A DNA stretch of 64,000 nt, from positions 186,001 through 250,000 of the forward strand of contig NHNY01000019.1 in assembly GCA_002786065.1 (NCBI GenBank), read 5' to 3'. Every line of letters starts with the position of its first letter. The first letter of the stretch is position 1. This document shows positions 1-10,639 of this stretch, in pieces. The stretch comes from Microcyclospora pomicola. Taxonomy: Eukaryota; Ascomycota; Dothideomycetes; Capnodiales. Under the pieces are notes generated by a model. It searched no databases. It saw only the letters and a list, made by a program, of their open reading frames with translations, and was not told the DNA's origin. A program made the translations under genes and the position numbers.

Positions 1-605
1 AACGTGACGCTGGGTCCGCGCCTGCATTGGGAGATCGCGTTGCATATGTCATGATTAAAGGCTCTGCTGGTTCTAAGGGTTACGAGAAGTCTGAAGACCC
101 CATCTTCGTCCTCGAAAATAACCTCCCCATCGACACCAAATACTACCTCGATAATCAGCTCGCCAAGCCTCTTGGACGTATCTTCGAACCCATCCTTGGC
201 GAGAAAAAAGCCGCTTCGCTCCTCACTGGCGAGCACACCCGCGCCATCTCTGTTGCCGCGCCTACGATGGGTGGGCTGATGAAGTTCGCGCAGAAGACCT
301 CAACATGCCTAGGGTGCAAGAAACCGCTGACCTCGAAGGAAGAAAAAGAGGGCGCTGTGGGTGAGGAATGTCGCCCACGCTTCGGCGAGCTCTACCAGAA
401 ATCCCTCGGCAAGGTGTCCGAGCTGGAGGTCCGGTTTGCACGCCTCTGGACTCAATGCCAACGGTGCCAGGGTAGCATGCACAACGAAGTCATCTGTTCG
501 AGCCGCGATTGCCCCATCTTCTACATGCGCATGAAGGCGAAGAAGGACGTCGAGGATGCGGGCAAGGAGCTCGATCGGTTCGATAAGGATGCCTCGCTGT
601 GGTAG
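1..605 (+). CDS. POL3: DNA polymerase delta catalytic subunit, C-terminal part
   Basis: This is the end of the large subunit of replicative DNA polymerase delta, which works in the nucleus on the lagging strand with PCNA. The frame is open from the window edge (first full codon at 3) to the TAG at 603-605, so the 5' part lies outside. The visible 200 residues carry the family's GDRV..YV motif, then the CysA module (CLGCKKPL) and the CysB module ([19 protein letters not shown]), which holds the 4Fe-4S cluster and binds the small subunits. CysB has all four cysteines. In CysA the third cysteine is replaced by glycine (codon 360-362, GAVGEEC where homologs have GAVCE.C). The protein ends at the usual distance after CysB. 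Family assignment is certain; the effect of the substitution is inference. Confidence 0.97.
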   Translation, partial: RDAGSAPALGDRVAYVMIKGSAGSKGYEKSEDPIFVLENNLPIDTKYYLDNQLAKPLGRIFEPILGEKKAASLLTGEHTRAISVAAPTMGGLMKFAQKTSTCLGCKKPLTSKEEKEGAVGEECRPRFGELYQKSLGKVSELEVRFARLWTQCQRCQGSMHNEVICSSRDCPIFYMRMKAKKDVEDAGKELDRFDKDASLW

Positions 606-2455
606 ACTACTGAACATGGCGTACGCCAGGGGGTTTGAGATTTGGCTGCCATTTCTTTTTATCGACGAAAACAATTCTATACAGGGGACAATATTCTGTT
701 CGCATCACGTGTGATGCCTACCAGGTCACGGTCTTGCAGCGCTGGGTGTCGAGGAATCTTCGAAAGCGTGGCGCTGTGTTTAGAAGTTAGGTATCGGGCT
801 ATGTATGTCTGTACGCAGGAATGATAACAGATCTGGACGGGACCTCAGCGAGCACAGGAGGCATTGCACTTTGATCCTACCGTCTGTCTATCCTGGTTGT
901 TTATCTTGAGCTGGGCTGCACAGGATCGTAGAATGTATGCCATATCTACCACCAATCTACAGATCAAATACGTCCTACACCAAATCCCAACGCACCGAAA
1001 CATCAGGTCCGGAAATTCGCGTTCGGATCATCGTGGGAGAACATGATAGGCGGTCTAGGCCCTTTGAAGGTCGAGCAACAGGTAGTTACTTTGTATGGAG
1101 CATCAAGCATGCATCAGAACGGGTCCGGACCGGGGATGCTTTTCAAGAAGAAGTCCGACGACGCAGAGGCGTCGGCAGCATCGTGGCCCTCGAGGGGTCA
1201 GAATAGTACATGTGTTGTACAATAATAGCGTGGCGCTTGTTCGCCGCGGTGACATCTTCCAGCAACGCATGACACGATGACTACTGCAGTTGGTTGCCGT
1301 CGAGGGGCAGTAGTATAGCATGGGTGACGCGAGGAGCGGGGCTTGTTCGCGTTCGTGCAGCGTGTCTAGCTCGGGCCCTTTGCTCGACGTGTTTGGCGTT
1401 GTTAGCTGGGGGGTGGTGCATGCATACTACAGTACTACTACCATAGAGCTGCTGACGATGGTTGCAGACCTAGACCTAGAAGACACGGAAGTGGCGATGT
1501 TCACCTGAGAGAGCATCGGTGCGAAGCGAGACTGCTGCTCGGATCCCAGCTGACCATTGGCGCGCCAGGACTTGGCCGACGGAGCAAGGCGTGGTGGAGG
1601 GCTGATGCAAACATGTGCCATGTTGGAATGAGGAGAACACTCCGCAATGGTTTGTGTAGGTGAGAGCAATGGGTGGCCGCAACCGTGCGGCTGAAGGGCA
1701 GCCCACTACTCGCGTGTTGCTGCCAATGATATGCGAAGAGCACAGTAGTATGCAGGAAAAGGTGTCGTGAGCGAGGCGGACCAATGATGAGTCGCGCGTA
1801 CCTGGCTTGCCACCCGAGCCCTCCTGCGGCGTACATGCATACGCATAATGCACCGGTCGGGTTCCTGCAGTAGTCGAATCGCCGTCCCATATTCATGAGC
1901 CCCACGACCTGATGTTCTCAGGGGAAGACCGATGTTTTCGCCGACGTGTCACGGCCCACCGAGGACCAAGTGTCATGCAGTAGAACAGACCGCGCAACGC
2001 TGCCCTGGAAAGAGGCGGCTGTTCCTGAAGTAGCGCATCTATGTCCCTTGGTTGAGAAGGGACCCAAGTGGCGTAGTCGTGTACAGCTCGGTATGTCGAG
2101 CTTCAGCTCTTGTTCATCACGAAAGCAGAGGGGTCTTGAGTGACACCGAAACGCACCCCGTGGTGGAATGTTTCAAGCAAGAGGAAAAGTCGATACAGCA
2201 TCGGCAAACATCAGAAATCGGAGAGACTCGTGCTGACTGCTGAGCCTTGGTGAATCTACCCGTACGGAAAGGTACGCCGCACGCACTCATGCTTGACAAA
2301 GACAGGTAAAAGCCAAACGAGCGGGAAGCATGTTCCCAGTCAGGCCAGTCTCGTGCAAACATGGAGGACCGTCTTGAAGAGCCGCGGGCTTGGCATGGTA
2401 TGAACGGCCCCGATGTGGCGCAACACCATCGTGACAACGAAAGATCAGCGGCTGC
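606..2455. other. Intergenic stretch after POL3
   Basis: I see no coding region, RNA gene or repeat family here. The short frames have odd composition and no recognisable domain. The first part presumably holds the POL3 3' UTR. Confidence 0.4.
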
Positions 2456-3280
2456 ATGGCTTACGAGAATGCCGCACGGTGCTTTTGGCGATGCTGTGTT
2501 ACGTTTCACCCAAACGACATCTGTCACAATTCTGATCTAGTGACGCACATAAGCTATAGATGCCATGCCATGCCTACGTCCACAGCACATGTTCCAGTGC
2601 GTATGGCTGAGGTCAGGCTTGGAAAAGTGCAGGGAAATCGGTCCCTCGATGTCGTCTATGCTGCCAGCTTTGGCCACTGGACGATCGGACCGCAACGGTT
2701 GCTTGCTGGCCATGATTGGTTGTATGCTGTCACACTCCGGATCCCAACGGCTAAGTGCGCGAGTGCTCACGGGCTGTCTCGAAAAACGCCATTGAGGACT
2801 GCCGCATGGTCGTATCCGACGCACGCACCAAACGAGAGTGCAGTAGAAAAGGAAAGGTGTGTAGCCGACTGTCCAGATCCAGTGCTGGCCCTGTTTCAGC
2901 ATTTCAAAATGCTCGTCCACGAAATATGTTCTGGGTCGCATGTATGGGTTTACATAGCGCAGCAGCAATCGGACTACTGCAGCCATCGAATCCCCTGTGA
3001 TATGCGTTCCTTATCGATGCACCACGACGGCCGTCTGACTATGCTGTACGTCAAGACAGGCAATGCATGGCCGCAGAGTCTGGCTGATCGGCCAGATCGT
3101 GTCTTGCTGGCGCTTACTTGCCGATGTCATGGCGGTGCTGCTGCTGGTATACCACCCCAAACGCAAGGATATCTAGCTAGACAATCGCTGTCGACGGTTT
3201 CCGGTAGACAGCTCGTCCGGGTGAAGCATCTGCCGCATGCTGCATGCATCTGCGAGTTTTGGCAAAGGAAGAAGAGCTGA
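2456..3280 (+). CDS. Orphan 274-codon open frame, doubtful
   Basis: An ATG-started frame of 274 codons runs without a stop through an otherwise empty stretch. I recognise no domain, signal peptide or family in it. The predicted product is rich in Cys, His and Trp, unlike the neighbouring proteins, and frames on the other strand are also long here, so a chance frame is a real possibility. It could also lie in the distal promoter or leader of the homeodomain gene downstream. It is listed because its length is more than expected by chance at this base composition. Confidence 0.2.
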   Translation: MAYENAARCFWRCCVTFHPNDICHNSDLVTHISYRCHAMPTSTAHVPVRMAEVRLGKVQGNRSLDVVYAASFGHWTIGPQRLLAGHDWLYAVTLRIPTAKCASAHGLSRKTPLRTAAWSYPTHAPNESAVEKERCVADCPDPVLALFQHFKMLVHEICSGSHVWVYIAQQQSDYCSHRIPCDMRSLSMHHDGRLTMLYVKTGNAWPQSLADRPDRVLLALTCRCHGGAAAGIPPQTQGYLARQSLSTVSGRQLVRVKHLPHAACICEFWQRKKS

Positions 3281-4026
3281 GATGGATGTGGTGACCAGGT
3301 ATGGTATGGGCGTGTGGCCAACGGGCGAGAAGGAGTGGTGAGCTTGTCGGCGCTAGACCGGATCGCGAGCGACTAGGGCTGGTCAGGTCAGGATAGCCAG
3401 GGGCAGCACATACCACCCACCGCCCGCTCCCACACGCCCACGTTGGAATGTCTCGCCTGGATTCATCATCGCCGTCTCCCTCCTCCGTAATCACCTCCTC
3501 CACCACCAACACCACCACCGCCGCCGCCGACCTTGGCCAGCATCATCACTCTTTCTGGTGCTGTGTCGGGTGTCTCAGTCATTCGTTCCCTCGTCATCAC
3601 TTACATTCATTCAAAGTTGCGTCGCCGTCACTCTTTCCGGCCTCGTCTCTCTCCTTGGGCACGTCCCGTTCTCATTCTTTCATTGATCGTCAGCCTCCGC
3701 TCCGCGCATCGTCAACAGCCTTTGCCGGAGCTGTAGTCGTAATTAATCCTATCCGCTGGTCGATTCACCTACGGTCACCCGATCCCGCCTGGACGGTGGA
3801 AGCCTACCCCGTGCCCACCGAGCGCACGACTTCGATTCTACCTTCGCACATTGACCGGATATTGGTCCGTGGCAGCACCCATACCCTCACGCAATAACGC
3901 TCACGATCACGATAAGAAAGCGCTACAGAGTGCGACACGATTCGTACGATATTTCCGTCCAGCCCGAACCAGATCCAGGCCATCGAAGCGGGACCTACCC
4001 AACGCCAGCGGATACGTAAACAAGTC
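3281..4026 (+). promoter_or_regulatory. Pyrimidine-rich promoter/leader of the homeodomain gene
   Basis: From about 3430 to 3720 the plus strand is dominated by C/T runs and CAC/CTC-type triplets. This is typical of fungal promoters around the transcription start and of long 5' leaders. The region ends at the ATG at 4027. No TATA box is convincing. Assignment to the downstream gene is inference from position and strand bias. Confidence 0.5.
3448..3897 (+). other. 149-codon upstream ORF in the homeodomain gene leader
   Basis: An ATG at 3448 opens a 149-codon frame that closes 129 bases before the homeodomain gene start at 4027. The product is Ser/Thr/His-rich with no recognisable domain. If transcription starts upstream of 3448, this would act as a long upstream ORF and limit translation of the main frame; if it starts later, the ORF is irrelevant. 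A shorter frame at 3851-4090 also overlaps the main start. Confidence 0.3.
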
Positions 4027-6239
4027 ATGGCGGACATTATGCAGGCGCCTACCGAAATGGTGTCGTACCAGCCACCATCGGACATGGTAGACGTGGACGG
4101 CGGCAAGATGTTGATGCAACCGCAAAGCCGGACCGGCACACCGTCAAACATGAACGCGAATGCCAACTCGCGCCGACCGCCGAGGAAGAGCACTCTTACC
4201 CAGCAACAGAAGAACCAAAAGCGGCAGCGAGCGACGCAAGATCAGCTCATGACACTCGAAGTGGAGTTCAACAAGAATCCCACCCCAACCGCGCTTGTTC
4301 GAGAGCGAATTGCGCAGGACATAAACATGACCGAGCGATCTGTTCAGATTTGGTTCCAGAACAGGTTTGTGTACCGACAAAAGACAGCTATGAGAGACTG
4401 CACTGACAAACTCGTAGGCGAGCCAAGATCAAGAACATCGCCAAGAAGAGCATTGAAAGTGGCGAGGATTGCGACAACATTCCCGACTCAATGCGACACT
4501 ATCTTGCAATGCAGGCGTGCGGCCCTGGCGGCAAAGGTCTCGTTCCTGGTGTAGGGAGAGCCGGCCCCGGATATCCCGCATACGGAAGCGGCACCTTCTG
4601 CCTCAACACCGATCCGGCCAACAGCAAGACCGTCATCCAACACTTTGCGTGTCGGTCGTTATCCATAGGATCCTGGCGGAGAGTTGGCCAAAGTACGATG
4701 GACCTGGTCATCTTTTATTCTCCTGAGAAGTCATGCGTCACATATTACATCAACAACGAGAACGCCGGCTACAAGATCGAATATCCCTTTGCATGGATCA
4801 AGAATATTTCGCTTGAGCAGGGGGATGTGCTCTCCGCTGCTGAAGGCGCTTCGCAACGTTCCGGTGGACTTTTGATTGAGCTTACACGACCACCCAAATT
4901 CTACATGGACAGCTCGGGACTGGGTGGATTCTACGAGTGCGGTGACTTCACCGAAGATCAACAAGCTAGCCAGATCATGGTCCATCATCTTGGAGGTCCG
5001 TCAAAGGTGCTGAGCGGACAATTGGCGAAGCTTGTATCGCTCGAGACTTACCAGAACCGACACAACACATTCGACCCTACCGTCTTTGCCGTTTCTGCCC
5101 CGGTGTCACCAATGCGGCCGGCCAGCCAGCCCAATCATGTGGTACATCCGCATAACCCTATGTCCCTGTACCCACACGACCATACCATGGGCTTGATGGG
5201 TCCACCGGCGCCTCGCGGACACAAGCGTCAACGCAGTCGATCTGTTCCGGCCGCCTTGGACTTCACGCAGCTCCGACATCCCCTGCCGTCGTTTCTGATT
5301 CAGCACGAGGGTCAGCCGGCCCAGGGCCAAATGCAAGATCCAAACATCTATGCACCCATCCCGCATCCTCACCACGCGACCGGCTTCGCTCCTGAGCTTA
5401 TGCCCATGGCACCGTGCTCAAACTTAAGCATAGACACGACCGCAGTGTACGGCACACAGATGGCATTCTGTCCTCCTATGTCAGCAACCACTGCCAACTC
5501 ACCCAGTGAGTTTGGAACCCCCGCCTTTTTCGCATCGGCACAGCCTGGCGAGAACATGCAAACTCCTCAGTTCAACCCTCAATTCCACAACGGCTTCCTT
5601 GTTGTTGACCCTGCCGCCATGATTGGTACCAGCAACACCCCATTGTCCATGATCAGTCATGGTGATCCTGTCATCGCCGACCACTCGCCCCCGCTTTCTT
5701 CTATTGGACGCAGCCAGAGCACCGGCGATATCTTTGGGACACCAGGGGAGCACTCACAGTTCGGAGATGACAGTATCTATCTTGCGGAAAGCTTCAACAA
5801 ACAAATGGCGTTGCCTTTCCGCAGCCCAATGGGAGATCAGTCGTTCCACTCGCCACTGCCCAATGGCGATTTCGACTTCAACTCTTCATCAGGACCTGGG
5901 TCAATGAGCTTCGAATGCGGGCCAACTCAAAACCCGGATGGATCGATGTCATTCCACTCTCCCGGCCAGCAAGGAGGATCACAGCAGCATCAGGACAGTG
6001 CTGTGTCGTTCTCTACCCCTGAGCAAGTCATGATGTACCACAGTCCCAAGGACAACCCAATGCTCTATCAAGATTCTAAAGTTTTCACGAGTCCCGGCCA
6101 GATGCAACAACATCCCGAGGAGCATCAAAATATGTATCAACATAGCCCTCTAGCTAACAGCTCGACTGGAGAGCACATGATGGGCATGTATGGTACCATT
6201 GATCCCCACAGCCTTGGTCAGCACCACCACCAGCAATAA
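4027..6239 (+). CDS. Homeodomain transcription factor (RfeB-like family of filamentous fungi)
   Basis: The gene has two exons, 4027-4364 and 4418-6239, with a 53-nt intron (GTTTGT...CTCGTAG, branch CACTGAC). Splicing joins the third helix as WFQNR-RAKIKN. The product is about 719 residues. The homeodomain covers roughly residues 62-121 and contains [11 protein letters not shown], the ERIAQ segment and WFQNRRAK. After it comes a conserved region of about 200 residues ([48 protein letters not shown]) that is specific to this fungal family. The C-terminal half is disordered and rich in Pro, Gln, His and Met. It should bind DNA in the nucleus; its targets cannot be read from sequence. Unspliced mRNA would lose the frame soon after the intron. 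Confidence 0.93.
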
Positions 6240-7094
6240 AGTTAATGCTCGTTGCGGACGAAATAATTTCATGTGCTCAACGCGCAGATCGAAGCTACCG
6301 TGTGTCTCATCCATCCCTACGGACAACAACGGGTTCTCTACGAAGGACACCCTAATGATATTCTCCACTAATTCTTACATGTGATCGCTACATTCGCAAG
6401 ATCTATCGCCATCTGGGAGCGCTTCTTTCGCACATCTTTGGGACTGATTGGCGTTTTCGCGGACCTTGGATAGGCTGCCGTTGCGCCCCGTTTTCTTTTT
6501 TTTTTCAATTTTCATTATGCTGGGCTTGCAGGGCATAGCCGTCGCTGTGCGCGCCTGCGTAGGACCCTGGCCCAATGCGCAGACCCGGATCGTCAGGTTG
6601 GGATCACGGAACATCGAGGCTCAGATCGTGTCTTATGCGTAACGACAGAAACATGCCAGCAGGAGGGGACATGGTGGCAGAGCATGCTCTCACCACTCGG
6701 AACAACACCCCGAGCGAGAGTGGTGAGGAGGTGGAAGCAGGCACGGGACAAGGTGTTGCGTGCGTTGGTTAGGTTGATCGAACTGGGTGGGATTTCTTTT
6801 GCCAGTTTTCGTTAACGTCCTTCAGTGTGTTATCGCCAGTCAGATAATCATGGCGCGCTTTGTGTGCTTCGAGGGCCAGGCGGTGTGACTACCGCAGGCT
6901 CACCCTGAAGTACGCTGCGCGTGTAGAAGAATCGAAGATACCTTGAGTGCTGAATGTGTTCCCATTTCTTTCGTCTTCACATGCTGCCAATTTACCAGTC
7001 ACCAGACATTCGAAGCAATGTCGTCGCGTAACTCATCATCATTCGAACTCCAACCAAAGGTCATACAGTTTCCCAAGTCATCTCCTACCACCCC
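6240..7094. other. Intergenic, likely two facing 3' ends
   Basis: This 855-bp stretch lies between the homeodomain gene and the minus-strand gene that ends at 7095, so it should hold both 3' ends. A poly-T tract sits near 6490-6505. No coding signal is seen. Confidence 0.45.
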
Positions 7095-7778
7095 CTACCC
7101 ATGTCTCCGCCTCCACGCATCCCACGCCACACTTCCCCCAACCATCTCCTCCTCGAACCCCTCCACCGCCGCCTCCTCCTCCCCCTCCACTCCCTCCTTC
7201 AACATCATCACCCCCTCTAACCACGCCGCATACCGCCCATCGCCCACCGACCCCCGCACCCTCGCCCGCCCTACCCCGCGCACCCCCTCAAACACCCGCA
7301 ACACCCCAAAGTCACAGCCCCCATACATGCTCTGGAACACGTAAATCTCCAGCGCCTCCGCGCGCGTGAACGCCGCCGTCGCCTGCGCGCGCGTGAACCG
7401 CGCGTCCACGTCCAGCCGCACGTGCAGCACGAAGCGGCGCAGCAGCGGCAGCACGCGCGGGGATGTGACGGGATCCCGCAGCGTGAGGGGGCGCGGCGTT
7501 GGGGCGGAGGCGTGGAGCAGGAGGAGCCGTGGGAGCGTGCTCAGCAGCGAGGAGTGCGCGAGGAAGGTGTTGAGGCTGTAGAGCTGCGGCGTCGCTTCGT
7601 GCGCGATTTGCCGGTTCGTGAGCAGTAGGGCTGCGGAGATGGTGGGGGTTGCTGAGGATGGGTCGTGGTAGAGGGCGTAGGCGTAGATTTGAAGGCGGAG
7701 CTCGTAGGGGAGGGATAGGAGGGGGGAGAGCTTGGTGGGCGGGGAGAGGGGAGGGGAGTTCAGTGGTTGGGTGGTCAT
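7095..7778 (-). CDS. Small F-box/2EXR-like hypothetical protein
   Basis: A single-exon frame of 227 codons runs from an ATG at 7778 to a TAG at 7095. Near the N-terminus it has LLSLPYELRLQIYAYAL, which matches the degenerate F-box-like 2EXR motif (LPxELRLxIYxYAL) common in ascomycete hypothetical proteins. This is followed by LLLTNRQIAHEA, the usual next helix (LLxTNRQIxxEA). The rest is Arg- and Glu-rich with no catalytic motif. The coding strand is very G-rich and the antisense strand C-rich, so long antisense frames here are shadows. Function is unknown; such proteins are often assumed to act as adaptors, but that is inference. Confidence 0.6.
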   Translation of the reverse strand: MTTQPLNSPPLSPPTKLSPLLSLPYELRLQIYAYALYHDPSSATPTISAALLLTNRQIAHEATPQLYSLNTFLAHSSLLSTLPRLLLLHASAPTPRPLTLRDPVTSPRVLPLLRRFVLHVRLDVDARFTRAQATAAFTRAEALEIYVFQSMYGGCDFGVLRVFEGVRGVGRARVRGSVGDGRYAAWLEGVMMLKEGVEGEEEAAVEGFEEEMVGGSVAWDAWRRRHG

Positions 7779-8556
7779 GGTAGACTGGTCGGTGGTCGCA
7801 TAGCAGGAGTAGGAGGATGAGGGGAGTGTGGTATAGCTTAGGTGAGTTTCCAGAGCTGATGCGATTGAAGCTCTCGGTAACTACATCATTTGGTGTATAC
7901 TCCAAGGTCCCTTAAGTAGGTTGTACCCTGGATCTTAGCATTGGTGGAGAAACAGATCAATGCGATGGATCTTCAGCTTCCTTCCTCGATCTTGATCCCA
8001 CCGAATGAGGAAGTCAGAATTGTCTAGCGACATGCTTATTGAGCCGAGAGAAATGAAGTTGAGAATTACCGTGAGATAGCTCTTTCGGGGAAGCCAGTAA
8101 CTAATGTATGTGACGTTGGACGTATCACCTACATGTATTCTGCGTCTCATGCGCGGAATGTGTGCGAGTCGGGGTGACAAGTATACCTTATGTAAGTAGA
8201 GACCCTGTGGTGTGCATGTACGTAGTTATTACTTCATATCGTACAAGTCATCGGTCGCCGGATAGAGCTCGAGTTATCTACCAGTTCACGCCCCATGGAG
8301 GCGAGACTTTTGCGGTCAGGAAGAACACGCCAACATATTAAGCAACTGGCCTCGAGCAATGATTCTTCATGATCGCCATGTCGTTTCTCTTATAGCGCTG
8401 CTCACTCTGCTTGTACCCACGCCCGGCTGTTGTATCAACACATTCAATCGCGGCGGTGTCTCAATATCCAAATAACAAACTGTCCGATTCCTATCGAACG
8501 GCTATCTTACAGAAGCCTGGGTTCCTTCCCAACAAATAAAGTGGTATCAATTGTAC
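7779..8556. other. Intergenic between two minus-strand genes
   Basis: This stretch should hold the promoter of the small F-box-like gene (near 7779) and the 3' UTR of the Zn2Cys6 gene (near 8556). No RNA gene, repeat or open frame with recognisable content was seen. Confidence 0.4.
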
Positions 8557-10639
8557 TCATCTTCCCTGTCCGAGACCGCCACCTTGAGAGCCAGGGAAGG
8601 TCATTCCGTCATATCCAGGGCCGAGTCCGAGATCAAAAGGCCACGGCCATGCGGCCTGGTTGACCAGATCTTCCGGCAGCTGGAACTCGGGCAGCGAAGT
8701 GGTGTTTGAGTTGTTCTCCATGTTTTCGGGAGACGCAAGCGTGGGTTTACGGGCAGTGCCACCCGGGTCCTCGGGGCCGATGTAGGTGGGGTCCATCGAG
8801 CGATGCTGAAACGAGACCCCGGTCCGACTGACAGGGTCACAGTTCTGCTGGGGAACGCCGACGGACGACATCATTTGCCGTTGTGCAGCCATGAACTCGT
8901 CGATCTTCTCGATCTGTCTTCTCAGTCCTTTACTGGCACCAGCGGTCGGCTGCAGACCGTACTCCAACCCTTGCAAGAGATCCGCGAGGGAGACCAGCAG
9001 TCCCCGGACACGCCGATAGCCTTGTTCTGTCAGCACCCCATTCATGACTGAGGCCAGAATTTGCCCGATGGAGCCCAGATGGTATACAAGAGGTGTGCTG
9101 ATGGCACGCAGATATTCCGGAGAGATCGTATGGAAGGTCGTGAGGACATGTTCGACCACACCACATTTCTGATCGACGTTCGGAGTCACCGAGGTGCTGA
9201 ACAAAGCCATGCGCACGAGTTGCATGGTGAACTGGATGTTGGCCGCCATGAAACCGTAGTAGTCTTTGCTACTGTCGCCCGTGAGCTCACGACTGTAATC
9301 CCTGAAGCATGGATGCAAGGTGTTGTATAGTTGGAGCACGCTGTCCATCACCTGAGTGTCCCCGATGCCGTCCGAAATCAGGAGACGTGTGACGGAGATC
9401 CGATCATTCTTGGGAAGCTTCACTCTGTGCACACGATGCACGATATGCTCTAGAATGCGGTAGAGATCAGTGATGAAGTTCTGGCCTCGTAGCCAATGGT
9501 ACTCATCGAGCTGTGGCGATCGTTGAGCTCCAAGGTCTTCGTCGTCTGCTTCGCTTGGGTAGTGGACGTTGGCGTGCGTTTCCTGGACGCGCATCATCGA
9601 GCGGAAGACTACGGTCGAATAGATGTCCAGATTATACATCGACCAGAAGAGCCTGCGGCGCTCTTCCACTTCGATCACGGAGATGTCCCTCGGCCATTGC
9701 GCCTCATCATGAAATGACTGAATGCTAGAAAGCGTCCAGAAATGGCCGAGGAATCTCTGTGTGGAGCTGATCTGCCCATATTGAATGGACGTCAAAGCTA
9801 GCAAGGCACAGGTTTTGAGAAACCCGATCCCAGTAGCATGAGCCAAGTTCTGCTGCACTGCTTCCTGCGCGGCAGCGAAGAAGATTTCGGAAGCCTTGTC
9901 GGGGGTTTCTTGAAAGTCCACGCGATGTCCTAACGCCCCGTCGCGCGCCCTTGCCGCAGCCAACGCACAAGCGGCCATGATCGAAGCGAAGCATCCTCGA
10001 TCCATGATGTGGTGCTGTTTGTTGACACGATCCCATAGCGTAGGACCGTGGAACAACTGAAGACGACGAAGGTCAGTCGCTACAGGCAGACGACAGGAGC
10101 ATCGATGAAGGGGTCCTTACCGGATACACTGGATAGATGACTTCCATATAGATCTGCAGATACTGCCGAATGGCGCCCGCGCTCACCAAGGCAAAGGACC
10201 GCCATGCCACGCTCAGTTCCTCATGCGAGCAATCGTCTCGAATGAGCGCATATGCTCCTGTAACGTCAAGCGCGCCCTGCGAGGTGAGTGTGTAGTTGCT
10301 GAGTTGCGGACGCGCCGCCGAGGACTGATCTGGCGCACTCAGCAGAGGTGAAACGGGGTCAGGTTGCGACGCCGTTTCGTTCCTCCGACTGGGAGGCTGC
10401 GATTGTCCAGCCTGGACAATCCCTGGCGAAGTCGGTCGCTCTGTAGGGTTGCGCCGGCGCCGTGACGGGCGTTTGTATGTGCAATCCACTGCAAAGTCAT
10501 GGCAGTTCTGACACTTGCGCAGGGGCTCTTCCGCGCTGGGTCGACAGCGAATGCTGCGGCGATGACACAAGTCACACGCCTGACTGATGCGTTGCAGCTT
10601 CTTCGGACGCTCGCTAGCCGAAGGGACTGAGGATGACAT
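8557..10639 (-). CDS. Zn2Cys6 (Gal4-type) transcription factor with Fungal_trans middle domain
   Basis: There are two exons, 10639-10121 and 10056-8557, split by a 64-nt intron (GTAAGG...CTTCAG) that joins EVIYPVYP to LFHGPTLWDRV in phase 0. The product is about 672 residues. The zinc cluster is at residues 22-53, with cysteines 22, 25, 32, 43, 46 and 53, followed by a basic stretch KRPSRRRR. The middle region (FASIMAACALAAARARDG, then the WSMYNLDIYSTVVF segment) matches the Fungal_trans domain. The start was set at the ATG at 10639, just before SSSVPSASERPKK, because the longer frame upstream begins with GTG. The C-terminus is Gly/Pro-rich and probably an activation region. No adjacent pathway genes reveal its target. 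Confidence 0.93.
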
